Source: Methylophaga lonarensis MPL
GTDB lineage: Bacteria > Pseudomonadota > Gammaproteobacteria > Nitrosococcales > Methylophagaceae
DNA: 64,000 nt
Direction: 5' to 3'
Assembly: GCF_000349205.1 (NCBI RefSeq)
Contig: NZ_APHR01000015.1
Span: 62 to 64,061 of the forward strand
Of the stretch, positions 54,125-63,537 are shown one piece after another. Below the pieces are notes generated by a model that ran no database searches, was not told the origin of the DNA, and saw only the letters and a program-made list of their open reading frames with translations. Position 1 is the stretch's first letter; each line of letters opens with the position of its first letter. Both the position numbers and the translations under genes were made by a program.

Positions 54125-54613
54125 ATGACAATTCAAGCTGCCCAACAATTACTGTCTCTCCTCAAGTCTGAACTTCAGGCTGCCAAACAACTCAATGCCA
54201 TGCTACTGGAAGAGCGCGAAGCGCTGACCAACTCAAATACTGCGGTCATTGATGAAGTTTCACGAAAAAAACAACCTCTGTTGGTACAGCTGGAACAGTC
54301 GGGCAGACAGCGTAACCAATTACTCAAAAACGTCGGTTTCCCTCCCGGTAAATCGGGTCTTGAAGCCTTTATCGACAATCAGGACGCGTCAGTCGCCCGT
54401 CAGCTCACTCAATTAACCGGCGAACTCAAGCAGCTCGCCAGAAGTTGCCATGAGCACAATCAAATCAATGGCGGTATCGTCAACGTCAATCGTCAATACC
54501 TTCAGCGTGCCATGAGTATTTTAAGAGGCAGAGAGCCTGACAGTGACGCTTACGGTCCCGGCGGCGAGTACACCAGCCAAGTGGTGCGTCAGCCACTAAT
54601 CGGTCGGGTCTGA
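54125..54613 (+). CDS. flgN: Flagellar export chaperone FlgN
   Basis: 162 residues from ATG 54125, 9 bases after CGGAG. The upstream TTG (54116) abuts that site. It is all helical with long Gln/Leu-rich helices (LLSLLKSELQAAKQLNAMLL, VSRKKQPLLVQLEQSGRQRN) and a conserved NGGIVNVNRQYLQRAMSILR near the end. It chaperones FlgK and FlgL. Its 3' end overlaps the convergent hemH by 18 bases. Confidence 0.88.
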   Translation: MTIQAAQQLLSLLKSELQAAKQLNAMLLEEREALTNSNTAVIDEVSRKKQPLLVQLEQSGRQRNQLLKNVGFPPGKSGLEAFIDNQDASVARQLTQLTGELKQLARSCHEHNQINGGIVNVNRQYLQRAMSILRGREPDSDAYGPGGEYTSQVVRQPLIGRV

Positions 54614-55618
54614 CGCACACCATTGGCTTAATACATCTACCCAGGCTGGGTGGGTGTTGAGGCAGGGGATGAGCGTCAATTGTTCGCCACCTGCTTCTTC
54701 GAACACTTCCTGCCCGCGAATCTGGATCTCTTCCAGTGTTTCCAGACAATCCGTGACAAATGCCGGACAGATCACCAACAGTTTGCGTGCTCCAGAAGCG
54801 GCCAGTTCACGGATTCGGTCTTCGGTATTTGGCCCCAGCCATTTTTGTCTGCCGAGTCGAGATTGAAAAGCAACGGAATATCGTGAAGCCTCAAGCCCTG
54901 CTTTTGCAGCAAAAGCAGCGGTAGTCCGCATGACTTGATGTCGATAACAGGTTGCATGTGCTGGGTGAGGTGTGGCGCAACATTCAGCCTGTTTCAGGCA
55001 ATGACTCCCTGATTCATCACGTTTGAGAATGTGCGACTCTGGCAGACCGTGATAGCTGAAGATCAGATGATCATAGGGTTCGTTCAGATGCGGACTAGCG
55101 CTCTCGACCAGGGCATTGATGTAGTCTGGATCATCGTAAAAGGGCTGAACTACCTGCAAAGTGATGTTCAAATCATGCGCCTTGATGACGCGCCTGGCTT
55201 CCTGAATAGATGTTTCGACGGTGCTGTCGGCAAAGTGCGGATACATCGGCATAAACAAAACTTCAGTAATCGCCGGATTCTCACAGAGTTTGAGTAGTTG
55301 TTGTTCGATACTTGGTTGACCATAGCGCATCGCCATGGCGACGGGCACATCGGTCTTGGCTTGAACAGCATCACGCAGTTGTTGAGATAACACCACTAAT
55401 GGCGAGCCTTCAGGCCACCAGATACTCTGATAAGCCTCGGCAGAGGCTTTCGGGCGTGTTGGTAGCACAAACAGACTGACGATCATTCGCCTTAGCGGCC
55501 ATGGCAGCTGAATCACATACGGATCCATCAAGAACTGATTGAGATAGCGACGAACCTCTGCGGTTTCAGGTTTATCAGGTGAGCCGAGATTTGCGAGTAG
55601 TACTGCGCGTTGTGTCAT
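54596..55618 (-). CDS. hemH: Ferrochelatase
   Basis: 340 residues. The catalytic His is in LIFSYHGLPESHI and the Glu in CPAFVTDCLETLEEI. AVLLANLGSPDKPETAEVRR opens the protein. It inserts ferrous iron into protoporphyrin IX. Two Cys-containing segments (SHCLKQAECCATPH) occur at the usual position of some bacterial enzymes. It lies three bases downstream of the SDR epimerase gene. Confidence 0.96.
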   Translation of the reverse strand: MTQRAVLLANLGSPDKPETAEVRRYLNQFLMDPYVIQLPWPLRRMIVSLFVLPTRPKASAEAYQSIWWPEGSPLVVLSQQLRDAVQAKTDVPVAMAMRYGQPSIEQQLLKLCENPAITEVLFMPMYPHFADSTVETSIQEARRVIKAHDLNITLQVVQPFYDDPDYINALVESASPHLNEPYDHLIFSYHGLPESHILKRDESGSHCLKQAECCATPHPAHATCYRHQVMRTTAAFAAKAGLEASRYSVAFQSRLGRQKWLGPNTEDRIRELAASGARKLLVICPAFVTDCLETLEEIQIRGQEVFEEAGGEQLTLIPCLNTHPAWVDVLSQWCASDPTD

Positions 55619-55621
55619 AAA

Positions 55622-56514
55622 TCAAACTACCGAATTAAGAGTTGTCTGGAGGTCAGTATAAAAAAACTCAAAGCCGAGTGCCTGTGCTTTTTCTGGCACA
55701 GCCTTCTGCCCGCCTAGCAGCAATTCAGACATTTCGCCGAAAGCGGCTTTCAAAACCACTGCTGGTACAGGAAAAATTGCCGGACGGTTCAGTGCAGTGC
55801 CCAGAGCTTTGGTAAATTGCTGATTGGTCACTGGATTCGGTGCGGTGCCGTTAAACACACCCTGAGCTGATTCATGCTGCGACAAAAAGATGAACAGTCT
55901 TGCGATATCGTGCAGATGAATCCATGGCATGTATTGTTGACCATGACTGATACGGCCACCCAGGCCTAATTTGAATGGCAACAACATCTTGCCCAGAAAC
56001 CCACCCTCAGCAGCCACGACCAGTCCCGTGCGCACAATGACCACGCGGATACCTGAGTTTTGGCTGATTCTGCGGCTGCCTCCCATTGCGCGCACAGTTG
56101 ATGACTGTATTCATCATGGAAGTCAGATTGTTCGGTCACAAGACGATCACCCTGATTGCCATACCAGCCAACTGCAGAACCGCTAATCAGACATTGTGGT
56201 TTTTGTGGATGCTGAGCCAGCCAGGCGACCAATTGCTGGGTCAGCCCAATTCGACTCTGTTCGATTTTCTGTTTTTTTGAGGATGTCCAGCGACCATCGG
56301 CGATGGGTTCGCCTGCCAGGTTGATCACCGCATCAAATGTTTCGTTGGCCGGAATCATTTCCAGTGCAGTCACCGCTTTGATTTGCTCTCCGCAGTGCTG
56401 ATGTGCTTTTTTCACATCACGGGTCCATAGCGTGATGTGATGACCTTCGCTAAGCAATTGTCGACAAATTTCGCGGCCGATTAGACCGGTGCCACCGGTC
56501 ATGAGGTAATGCAT
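55622..56514 (-). pseudogene. TIGR01777-type SDR epimerase (YfcH-like), single-base frameshift
   Basis: It starts at ATG 56514 (MHYLMTGGTGLIGREICRQL, the Rossmann GxxGxxG), with GGGAG upstream. INLAGEPIADGRW and SGSAVGWYGNQGD follow. After WEAAAESAK the frame is lost at a run of four T on the plus strand (56058-56061). One extra base restores NSGIRVVIVRTGLVVAAEGG, then GLGGRISHGQQYMPWIHLHD and FNGTAPNPVTNQQFTKALG, and runs to 55622. Restored length is about 297 residues. The family is of uncertain substrate. It lies next to hemH in many relatives. Confidence 0.78.
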
Positions 56515-56638
56515 ACGGGTCTCCCACAAAGTTATTAGGTAATAGAAAGCATGATTTCAATAAAGTTTGTATGCAACAGAACATTGCGACAATAAAATCA
56601 GTCTACTGTGTCACTGTTAATCACTGAGGATGACGTGC

Positions 56639-57586
56639 GTGGCCAAAATAAAGGTGGGAATCAGTAGTTGCTTGCTGGGACAACAAGTAAGGTTTGATGG
56701 TGGGCATAAACATTTACGTTTGTGCACAGACAGTCTGGCTCGTTATTTCGACTTTGTTGCCGAGTGTCCGGAAGTTGGTATTGGCATGGGTATTCCGCGT
56801 AAACCGATCCGACTGGTAGGCGATGTCGACAGTCCGCGTGCCGTGGCAGTTCATGATGCTTCTATTGAATACACTGATGCCTTACGAGATTATGGCAGGC
56901 AAAAGGCCGCACAGCATCAGGATTTGTGTGGTTACATTTTCATGAAAAACTCCCCCAGCTGCGGTGTGTACAGGGTCAAGGTCTATCAGGAAAGTGGCTA
57001 CCCTGACCCGGCAGGTGGTCGAGGTATTTATGCCGAAGCCTTCATCAAGGCGCATCCACTGTTACCGGTAGAGGAATCGGGCAGGCTCAGCGATCCTTTG
57101 CTGAGAGAGAACTTTATTACTCGTGTATTTGCATATCATAATTGGCAACAGCTTCAGAAAGGCGGCATGACGCATCACAAACTGGTGGAGTTTCATGCCA
57201 GCTATAAATACTGTCTGATGGCACATTCTCCTGCTGATTATGCGGCACTTGGCCGTATGGTGGCGCAAGCAGGCAAGCATGAAATCAATTTGATTGGTGC
57301 ACGCTATTTTTCAAGTTTGATGGCCAGCCTGTCGAAACTGGCCTCAAGAAAAACCCATGCTAATGTGCTGATGCACTTGCAGGGATATCTGAAAAAAAAC
57401 CTGAGCCCCGCCGAAAAACATGAGTTGGCCGATATCATCGATCAATACCGTCGCGCTCTTTTACCACTGATTGTGCCAGTGACATTGTTGAAGCATCATT
57501 TCAATAATCATCCCAATCCGTATATTGAAAAACAGGCTTATTTGCAGCCGTATCCCGGAGATTTGGGCTTGAGAAACGTGATATAG
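56639..57586 (+). CDS. DUF523 plus DUF1722 protein (YbgA-like)
   Basis: 315 residues starting at GTG 56639, nine bases after GAGG. The ATG at 56630 abuts that site. The N-terminal DUF523 domain carries Cys in ISSCLLGQQVRFDGGHK, VAECPEVGIGMGIPRKPI and MKNSPSCGVYR, a layout that in TudS-type relatives binds an iron-sulfur cluster for desulfuration. The C-terminal DUF1722 (HHKLVEFHASYKYCLMAHSP, RALLPLIVPVTLLKHH) is helical. Function unknown. It lies just upstream of a deacetylase-fold gene. Confidence 0.85.
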   Translation: MAKIKVGISSCLLGQQVRFDGGHKHLRLCTDSLARYFDFVAECPEVGIGMGIPRKPIRLVGDVDSPRAVAVHDASIEYTDALRDYGRQKAAQHQDLCGYIFMKNSPSCGVYRVKVYQESGYPDPAGGRGIYAEAFIKAHPLLPVEESGRLSDPLLRENFITRVFAYHNWQQLQKGGMTHHKLVEFHASYKYCLMAHSPADYAALGRMVAQAGKHEINLIGARYFSSLMASLSKLASRKTHANVLMHLQGYLKKNLSPAEKHELADIIDQYRRALLPLIVPVTLLKHHFNNHPNPYIEKQAYLQPYPGDLGLRNVI

Positions 57587-57596
57587 GGACATCGCC

Positions 57597-58577
57597 ATGC
57601 AGCGCAGAGACTTTCTTGGATTGGCAACATTGATGGGACTTCACTCAGGGCTTCAGGCAGAAACACAGCAGCCAAAACGAGAGTCAGCCATTGTGCTGGA
57701 TCCCGGATTCAAGCAGCACTGGATACAGTCAGGTCATCCAGAGTCTCCCGCGCGTTATCAGGCACTTGAACAACAACTGCTGGAGCAGGATTTGCTCAAT
57801 CAGCTCAAGCTGATGACACCCAGTATTGATGCGAGCGACTGGCTCAATAAAGTTCACTCGGACTGGCATATCGAACAAATCATCGTCAATGATCCCGAAG
57901 CGCATAGCGCTGCATTATTGGCGACCTCAGCGATGTTGACGGCCACGGAGGCTGTTTGCTCAGGCAAAGTCGACAATGCCTTTTCTGCCTCTAGACCACC
58001 GGGTCATCATGCTGAAAATAGCGGAGCAGAGGAGGGCTTTTGTTATTACAACCATATCGCCATCGCAGCCAGGTACGCACAGCAAAGGTTTGCTTTAGAA
58101 AAAGTGCTGATCGTTGACTGGGATTATCATCACGGCAACGGTACCGAGTGGGCGTTCTATGACGATCCGTCAGTGTTGTTTTTTTCCACTCACGACTGGT
58201 ATGCCTATCCGGGCACCGGTGATCCCGGCAAAACCGGAAAAGGAGCTGGTGAAGGATTTAATATCAACGTTCACTTGCCATGCGGTAGTGGTGATACCGA
58301 CATTATCGAAGCCTTTGAACGTTATCTATTGCCAGCCGCCGATGCATTCAAACCCGACTTGGTCCTGATTTCTGCTGGTTTTGACAGTCGTGAAGATGAT
58401 TGGCTTGGCTGTCATCTGGTCACGGATGACGGCTTTGCACAGCTGACCAGAATGGTGATGCAAATTGCCGATACGCATTGTGATGGCCGTGTGGTTTCAG
58501 TGCTCGAAGGTGGATACAACCTTGAGGGTAATGCCCGGGCAGTCGTCAGTCATTTACGGACACTGTTGCAACTATAA
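57597..58577 (+). CDS. Histone-deacetylase-superfamily hydrolase with a twin-arginine signal
   Basis: 326 residues. The N-terminus MQRRDFLGLATLMGLHSG resembles a Tat signal (RRDFLG) with a modest hydrophobic stretch. The deacetylase fold is complete: RPPGHHAENSGAEEGFCYYN (tandem His), VLIVDWDYHHGNGTEW (zinc Asp and His), the second Asp in ISAGFDSREDDWLG and SVLEGGYNLEGNARAV. Members act on acetylpolyamines, acetoin-related or acetylated proteins. Export to the periplasm would be unusual for the family. Confidence 0.85.
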   Translation: MQRRDFLGLATLMGLHSGLQAETQQPKRESAIVLDPGFKQHWIQSGHPESPARYQALEQQLLEQDLLNQLKLMTPSIDASDWLNKVHSDWHIEQIIVNDPEAHSAALLATSAMLTATEAVCSGKVDNAFSASRPPGHHAENSGAEEGFCYYNHIAIAARYAQQRFALEKVLIVDWDYHHGNGTEWAFYDDPSVLFFSTHDWYAYPGTGDPGKTGKGAGEGFNINVHLPCGSGDTDIIEAFERYLLPAADAFKPDLVLISAGFDSREDDWLGCHLVTDDGFAQLTRMVMQIADTHCDGRVVSVLEGGYNLEGNARAVVSHLRTLLQL

Positions 58578-58744
58578 CGGTCAGTACATGTTGATGATTT
58601 GTTGAATAGAGTGATCGGCTTTAATGTTGTGAACAATCTTTTTCAGGGAAACGCTTGATTTAGGCACGGTTAATGCTTCGACCCTAGCGGAAACAGTCGT
58701 GACGAATTTTTGTCATCAGGAAAATCTGCTTAAGGAGAGTATCG

Positions 58745-59620
58745 ATGAACGCCGTTGCACAACTGAAACACCAAGATACAGGGAAAGAGCATTCCTCATC
58801 TGCCTACAGTCAGCTGGATACGAGCTACGATGCCCAACACCGGATTGGCTGGTTTTATATGAATGCCAACCCGCGACCTTGTTTTACACCGACTTTATTA
58901 AACGAGCTGTCTCATTACCTGGCCTCTGTGAAACAGGAAATGCGTGAGACGAACCAGCAAAAGTATGACTTCTTGGTGGTTGGCTCCAGCGTAGAGAGTG
59001 TCTTTAATCTGGGCGGTGACCTGGATTTATTCACCCGTCTGATTGACGAGCGCGACCGTGAAGGTTTGCTTGCCTACGCCATACATTGCATTGATATTCT
59101 TTACGACAATATGCATCACTTCGGCAGTGACCTGACCACAGTGTCACTGATTCAGGGCGATGCACTGGGCGGTGGCTTTGAGGCAGCATTATCCAGCAAC
59201 CTGATCATTGCTGAGCGCGGTGTCAAAATGGGCTTGCCGGAAGTATTGTTTAATTTATTTCCTGGCATGGGAGCCTTTTCTTTGCTGTCACGCAAAGTGG
59301 GGGCAGCCAGAGCGCAACAGATGATCCTTAGCGGTGAACTGTATTCGGCTGAAACACTTTACGAATGGGGTGCCGTCGATATTCTTGCAGAACCCGGACA
59401 GGGCGAAATGGCGCTGTATAGTTACATCAAGTCAGCCAATCGCTCGCCAAACAGCTACAAGGCGATGCAGAAAATCCGCGACTTGTGCAATCCAGTTGAT
59501 TATCAGGAGCTGGTGGCAATTGCTGAGATATGGGCAGATGCGGCACTGAAACTCACCGCAAAAGATCTGCGCATGATGCAACGGCTGGTTCGTCGGCAAA
59601 CTGCAAAGGCCGATCGTTAA
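58745..59620 (+). CDS. rpfF: RpfF-type DSF (diffusible signal factor) synthase
   Basis: 291 residues of the crotonase superfamily, close to the 289 of Xanthomonas RpfF. Both catalytic Glu of DSF synthases are present: E146 in GDALGGGFEAALSS and E166 in KMGLPEVLFNLFPG. The oxyanion region FNLGGDLDLFTRLI is also typical. It makes cis-2-unsaturated fatty acid signals from acyl-ACP. AAGGAG precedes the ATG. It is convergent with the rpfC-like gene, the stops two bases apart. Confidence 0.9.
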   Translation: MNAVAQLKHQDTGKEHSSSAYSQLDTSYDAQHRIGWFYMNANPRPCFTPTLLNELSHYLASVKQEMRETNQQKYDFLVVGSSVESVFNLGGDLDLFTRLIDERDREGLLAYAIHCIDILYDNMHHFGSDLTTVSLIQGDALGGGFEAALSSNLIIAERGVKMGLPEVLFNLFPGMGAFSLLSRKVGAARAQQMILSGELYSAETLYEWGAVDILAEPGQGEMALYSYIKSANRSPNSYKAMQKIRDLCNPVDYQELVAIAEIWADAALKLTAKDLRMMQRLVRRQTAKADR

Positions 59621-59622
59621 GC

Positions 59623-62142
59623 TTATTGACTGCTTGTGGAGCTGAATTTATTCAGTTGTTGCTCAAGCGCAGTTACCGTGTCCTGGTAACACTGCTGAAT
59701 GTCTTCGGCCAGTTGCAGTATGCGTGGACTGCCGATTTCAACAGGTTTGCTGTGCTCAGCCTGACGGCATAGTTCGACCAATGCGTGGGCGCTCAACTCA
59801 GCCGCTGAGCCACGTATTGCATGCAAGCTTTCACGCATACGGAAATAGTCATCCTGAGCAGCCAGACGAATGATGGTGGTGTGATAGTTGCCATCTTCCT
59901 TGAAGCCCTCGATCAGGCGTTGCAGGAAGTGTGCATCTTGACCAAGCTGAACCAATTCCAACAGTGCAGTCTGATCCAGTAGCGCTGGTCCTGCTGCTGC
60001 GTCAATGTCCTTGAATTGAAGTTCACTGGTGAGCTCTTCAATCGTACGTAGCAAGCTGCTGCTTTGCACAGGTTTGGTTAAAAAAGCATCGACGCCTGCA
60101 TCCAGACAGGCTTGTCTTGCCATCGGGGTTGCATCGGCGGTCAGAATAATGACTGGTGTTGTTGCTTGAGTGTCCATGATACGTAAACGTTTGAGGATCT
60201 CCAGGCCACTGTAACCCGGCATATTCATATCAAGAATAATGAGATCAATTTCATCCAGGCGCTCACTGATCATGTCTAGCGCTTCATCGCCCGATTCAGC
60301 CAGAATCATGCGGTGGCCGGCATGTTTGAGAATGCCTTTCATCACCTGTTGATTGACCTGGTTGTCTTCTGCCACCAGCACTTTCAAAGCAGGCCCTGGT
60401 TTGGCACGTTCTCTGGATAGCTTGATAATGTTTTCGTTGTCATTGACAGACACGCTTTGTGCCGCATGGATGGCGTTAAACAGACTTGGTTTATCGGTCA
60501 GATCGTTAACAGAGGACACATAAAAATCCTGAAGTCGAGCGATTTGCTGACGATTAGGTCTAAGCAGAACAAGTGACAGGTTTGCCAGTGTAGGTTCCCC
60601 CATGATCAACTGCGCAAACTGCATGGCATCAATATCCTGCATACATGGGACATCTACCATCACGACACTAAACGCCTGCTTTCGTTGGTCGGCAGCATTA
60701 AGCAACTCCGAGAAAGCTCGGGCGGGAGAACTGACTGCTTGATAGGGAACGCCCCAACTATCAAACGCCGGTTGCAATGTTTGCTGGCTGTCTTCATCAG
60801 CCAACAGCAGAATTCGTCTTTCGGAAATTGACACGTGTTGTTGTGCAATCAGCGCCAGATCAATCGTGAACCAGAAACGAGTACCTTGTCCCGATTGACT
60901 CTCAACACCAATTGCTCCTCCCATCAGTTGAACCAGTTCCTTGGCAATCGTCGTGCCCAACCCAGTGCCACCATGCTGACCATGCGTCGAACTATCGATA
61001 ACCTGCGTAAAGTCATCAAATATTGTCGGCAATGCAGAAGCCGGGATGCCGATGCCCGTGTCTTCAACATCAAATCTTACACGGACCTGCTGTTCGCTGA
61101 GTTGTTCAGCGTTGAGGATGAGTCGAACAGTCCCTGTTTCTGTAAATTTTATGGCATTGCCGATTAAATTGATTAGCACCTGTCTCAGGTGTTGAGGATC
61201 GCCGCGAACCCCCGGGGGAATTTGCGAATCGATCCACAGCGCAACATGCAGGCCTTTTGCCTGGCCCATCGGTCGTTGCATCTGAATGATGTTGTGAACA
61301 AACTCATGCAAGTCAAACGCTTCATCATTCAGGGTAATTTTACCCGCCTCGATCTTTGAAATGTCGAGAACATTCTCAATCAAGCCTAATAATGTATTGG
61401 CCGAGTTACGCATGATGTGAACAAATTCGCGTTGTTGCGAATTTAAGGGTGTTTCCCCCATCAGATCCGCAATACCAATGACGCCATTGAGTGGTGTTCG
61501 CAGTTCATGCGACATATTGGCAAGAAAACGGGTTTTGGCTTCATTCGCTTGCTTGGCCGATGCGATGGCCGCATGCAGTTTATTGATCAGAAAAGCAGCA
61601 TACAGCGGGATCAGTAAAAGCAGGAATAACAGACTGAATCCAACAGGACGATGGTCAAAACTTTGCCAGTATTCGCCCCAGGTGATGGCCATGGTAAAGC
61701 CGGTCACCGCCACTAACCAGGAAATATACAAATAGCGCAGGCCATAGCGAAAGCCGTTACCCAGGATGACCCAGAGATATAAAACAAAGAGGTAAACCGC
61801 TTCGGCGCCAGCCATAAACATGACGATGGATAGCGATACCATATCCAGAAAAATGCCCATGATACGGCGAATAGGCGAGGGCTTTGGATTGATCAGAATC
61901 GCGACAGCAATCATCAGCGCGAAGCTGTAATAACTCAGCGCGACAATGCTGGAGAAGCTGCTTAGCGTTGAGGCGAAAGTTTGATCTTCTCGCCAGGGCA
62001 GGCAGAAATAAATCAGCAGCCCGATGCCAAGCGTCAGGCGGATTTTGATCGCTTGTTCAGGTTCGGTATCGCTGGCCTGTGAAAGCCTGTTTTTTAGCCA
62101 TGCACGAACGGATGTAGGGGCAGACACTACCGGTTCCGACAT
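59623..62142 (-). CDS. rpfC: RpfC-type hybrid sensor kinase with Hpt domain
   Basis: 839 residues. About six hydrophobic helices (about 33-50, 66-84, 94-113, 115-131, 137-154 and 166-186) without a periplasmic domain, then HisKA (H212 in NMSHELRTPLNGVIG) and HATPase_c. A receiver-like domain that has lost its acidic pocket (about 443-560) follows, then a true receiver (D638 in IILDMNMPGYSG) and an Hpt domain (H774 in LHAIRGSAAEL). RpfC senses DSF and phosphorylates RpfG. Xanthomonas RpfC has the same core but lacks the degenerate receiver. It ends six bases upstream of rpfG in the same operon direction (rpfG first). Confidence 0.88.
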   Translation of the reverse strand: MSEPVVSAPTSVRAWLKNRLSQASDTEPEQAIKIRLTLGIGLLIYFCLPWREDQTFASTLSSFSSIVALSYYSFALMIAVAILINPKPSPIRRIMGIFLDMVSLSIVMFMAGAEAVYLFVLYLWVILGNGFRYGLRYLYISWLVAVTGFTMAITWGEYWQSFDHRPVGFSLLFLLLLIPLYAAFLINKLHAAIASAKQANEAKTRFLANMSHELRTPLNGVIGIADLMGETPLNSQQREFVHIMRNSANTLLGLIENVLDISKIEAGKITLNDEAFDLHEFVHNIIQMQRPMGQAKGLHVALWIDSQIPPGVRGDPQHLRQVLINLIGNAIKFTETGTVRLILNAEQLSEQQVRVRFDVEDTGIGIPASALPTIFDDFTQVIDSSTHGQHGGTGLGTTIAKELVQLMGGAIGVESQSGQGTRFWFTIDLALIAQQHVSISERRILLLADEDSQQTLQPAFDSWGVPYQAVSSPARAFSELLNAADQRKQAFSVVMVDVPCMQDIDAMQFAQLIMGEPTLANLSLVLLRPNRQQIARLQDFYVSSVNDLTDKPSLFNAIHAAQSVSVNDNENIIKLSRERAKPGPALKVLVAEDNQVNQQVMKGILKHAGHRMILAESGDEALDMISERLDEIDLIILDMNMPGYSGLEILKRLRIMDTQATTPVIILTADATPMARQACLDAGVDAFLTKPVQSSSLLRTIEELTSELQFKDIDAAAGPALLDQTALLELVQLGQDAHFLQRLIEGFKEDGNYHTTIIRLAAQDDYFRMRESLHAIRGSAAELSAHALVELCRQAEHSKPVEIGSPRILQLAEDIQQCYQDTVTALEQQLNKFSSTSSQ

Positions 62143-62147
62143 CGCTG

Positions 62148-63281
62148 TTAACCTTCGTCCAGCTCATCAGAGTAGCGTGAATGAATCTCTTTGATTTGTG
62201 GCAATTGTTTAAAAAACGCCTCGACACAGCGCGGGTCTAATGAGTGACCGGATTGTTGCTGGATGTACTCGAGCGCATCTTCAAGTGGCCAGGCTGCTTT
62301 ATAGGGCCGATCTGAAACCAGTGCGTCAAAAATATCAGCGACCGACACCACACGAGCAATCAATGGAATCTGCTCGCCAGTCAGGCCTGAGGGATATCCT
62401 TTTCCATCAAAGCGTTCGTGGTGGTTGAGCGCAATAATGGCACCAAGTTGCATGTATTTGGATTGACTGTCCGAGAGAATTTCATGGCCGATAGTGGCGT
62501 GGGTTTTCATCACGACCCATTCGTCCGCTGACAGCGGACCGGGCTTTTGCAGAATCTGGTCGGGGATGCCGATTTTCCCAATATCATGCATCGGCGCGGC
62601 ATATTCCAGATCTTCGCATTCTTGTGCAGTGAAGCATTGCATGGCTTCAGCGATCAGTCTCGAATACTTCGCCATGCGAACCACATGGTTTCCGGTGCCT
62701 TCGTCTCGATATTCGCCGGCCTTGGCAAGCCTTAGGATCGTTTCTTTTTCACGCAGGACAATTTGCTGTGTGGCGATTTCAACCTGCCGGGCCAGCAGGT
62801 TGGCTCTATCAGCGATGATGAGATGCTGTTCGTGCATTTGCAGCAGGTTTCGGCAACTGGTTCGGCATTCAATTTGATCCAGCGGGCGGGTGAGAAAAGC
62901 CGTTGCGCCTGCTTCCAGCGCTTCGTAACGAACAGCCCTGTCGCTGACAATGGTGATCATCACGATGGGCACATTTTCACAGTGGTCGAGATGCCGGATG
63001 GCCTTGATCAGTTCAATGCCATTCATCTCAGGCATTTTGTAGTCGGTGATGATCAGATCCGGGTCATTTTCAGTCAGCCAATCCAGTGCTGATGCCGGTG
63101 TCGAGAAAGTCAGAACTTCCAGAGCGTAGTCAATTTGCTGAATGACTTTACTGAGAATGGTTCTGCCAGTGGATTGATCATCAATGATCACTACTCGCTT
63201 GGCTTTTTTCAGGATGCTGCGTTTTCTCGCTGCCTCGAAGTCGTTTTCAATGGGCTTCGCAGTGTTAACAGTCAAAGTCAT
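62148..63281 (-). CDS. rpfG: RpfG-type receiver plus HD-GYP phosphodiesterase
   Basis: 377 residues if started at the ATG at 63281, which gives the phosphoacceptor Asp number 80 in LIITDYKMPEMNG, as in Xanthomonas RpfG (378 residues). A GAGG lies upstream. The receiver is followed by a coiled coil and an HD-GYP domain (HDIGKIGIPD at about 232, HHERFDGKGYPSGL at about 288-300). It degrades cyclic di-GMP when phosphorylated by RpfC. The longer frame to 63374 lacks homology. It forms one unit with rpfC (the rpfC start lies 5 bases after the rpfG stop). Confidence 0.9.
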   Translation of the reverse strand: MTLTVNTAKPIENDFEAARKRSILKKAKRVVIIDDQSTGRTILSKVIQQIDYALEVLTFSTPASALDWLTENDPDLIITDYKMPEMNGIELIKAIRHLDHCENVPIVMITIVSDRAVRYEALEAGATAFLTRPLDQIECRTSCRNLLQMHEQHLIIADRANLLARQVEIATQQIVLREKETILRLAKAGEYRDEGTGNHVVRMAKYSRLIAEAMQCFTAQECEDLEYAAPMHDIGKIGIPDQILQKPGPLSADEWVVMKTHATIGHEILSDSQSKYMQLGAIIALNHHERFDGKGYPSGLTGEQIPLIARVVSVADIFDALVSDRPYKAAWPLEDALEYIQQQSGHSLDPRCVEAFFKQLPQIKEIHSRYSDELDEG

Positions 63282-63537
63282 CGTCCTCATTGTGAGTGCG
63301 CTTGCCAGCTGCCTCCTGCAATAGGATGTAACGCAAATATCCAGTGGCAGACATACTGCCGCCGCTGATTTCAACCATTCACCAATTATGTTTTATCGCG
63401 GCGTGACTGTCCATGACTTAACCGTCCCGTTGTTTAAGCGCCAGTTAAGCTTGTCAGTTCAGGATATCGCTGTGAATAAGCCTCCTCGGTTGCTGAATTC
63501 GACCACACATTCTCTGTTCGACGTACAAGGAAACCCT
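63282..63537. other. Intergenic region between rpfG and the yjiK-like gene
   Basis: About 255 bases between divergent genes, holding both promoters. I see no clear operator or hairpin. The A-rich AAGG at 63527-63530 is the ribosome site of the following gene. Confidence 0.4.

Noticed and set aside
58745-59620. Ordinary enoyl-CoA hydratase
   Set aside because: The paired Glu residues, the NLGGDLDLF segment, the length, and the neighbouring rpfC and rpfG genes fit RpfF better.
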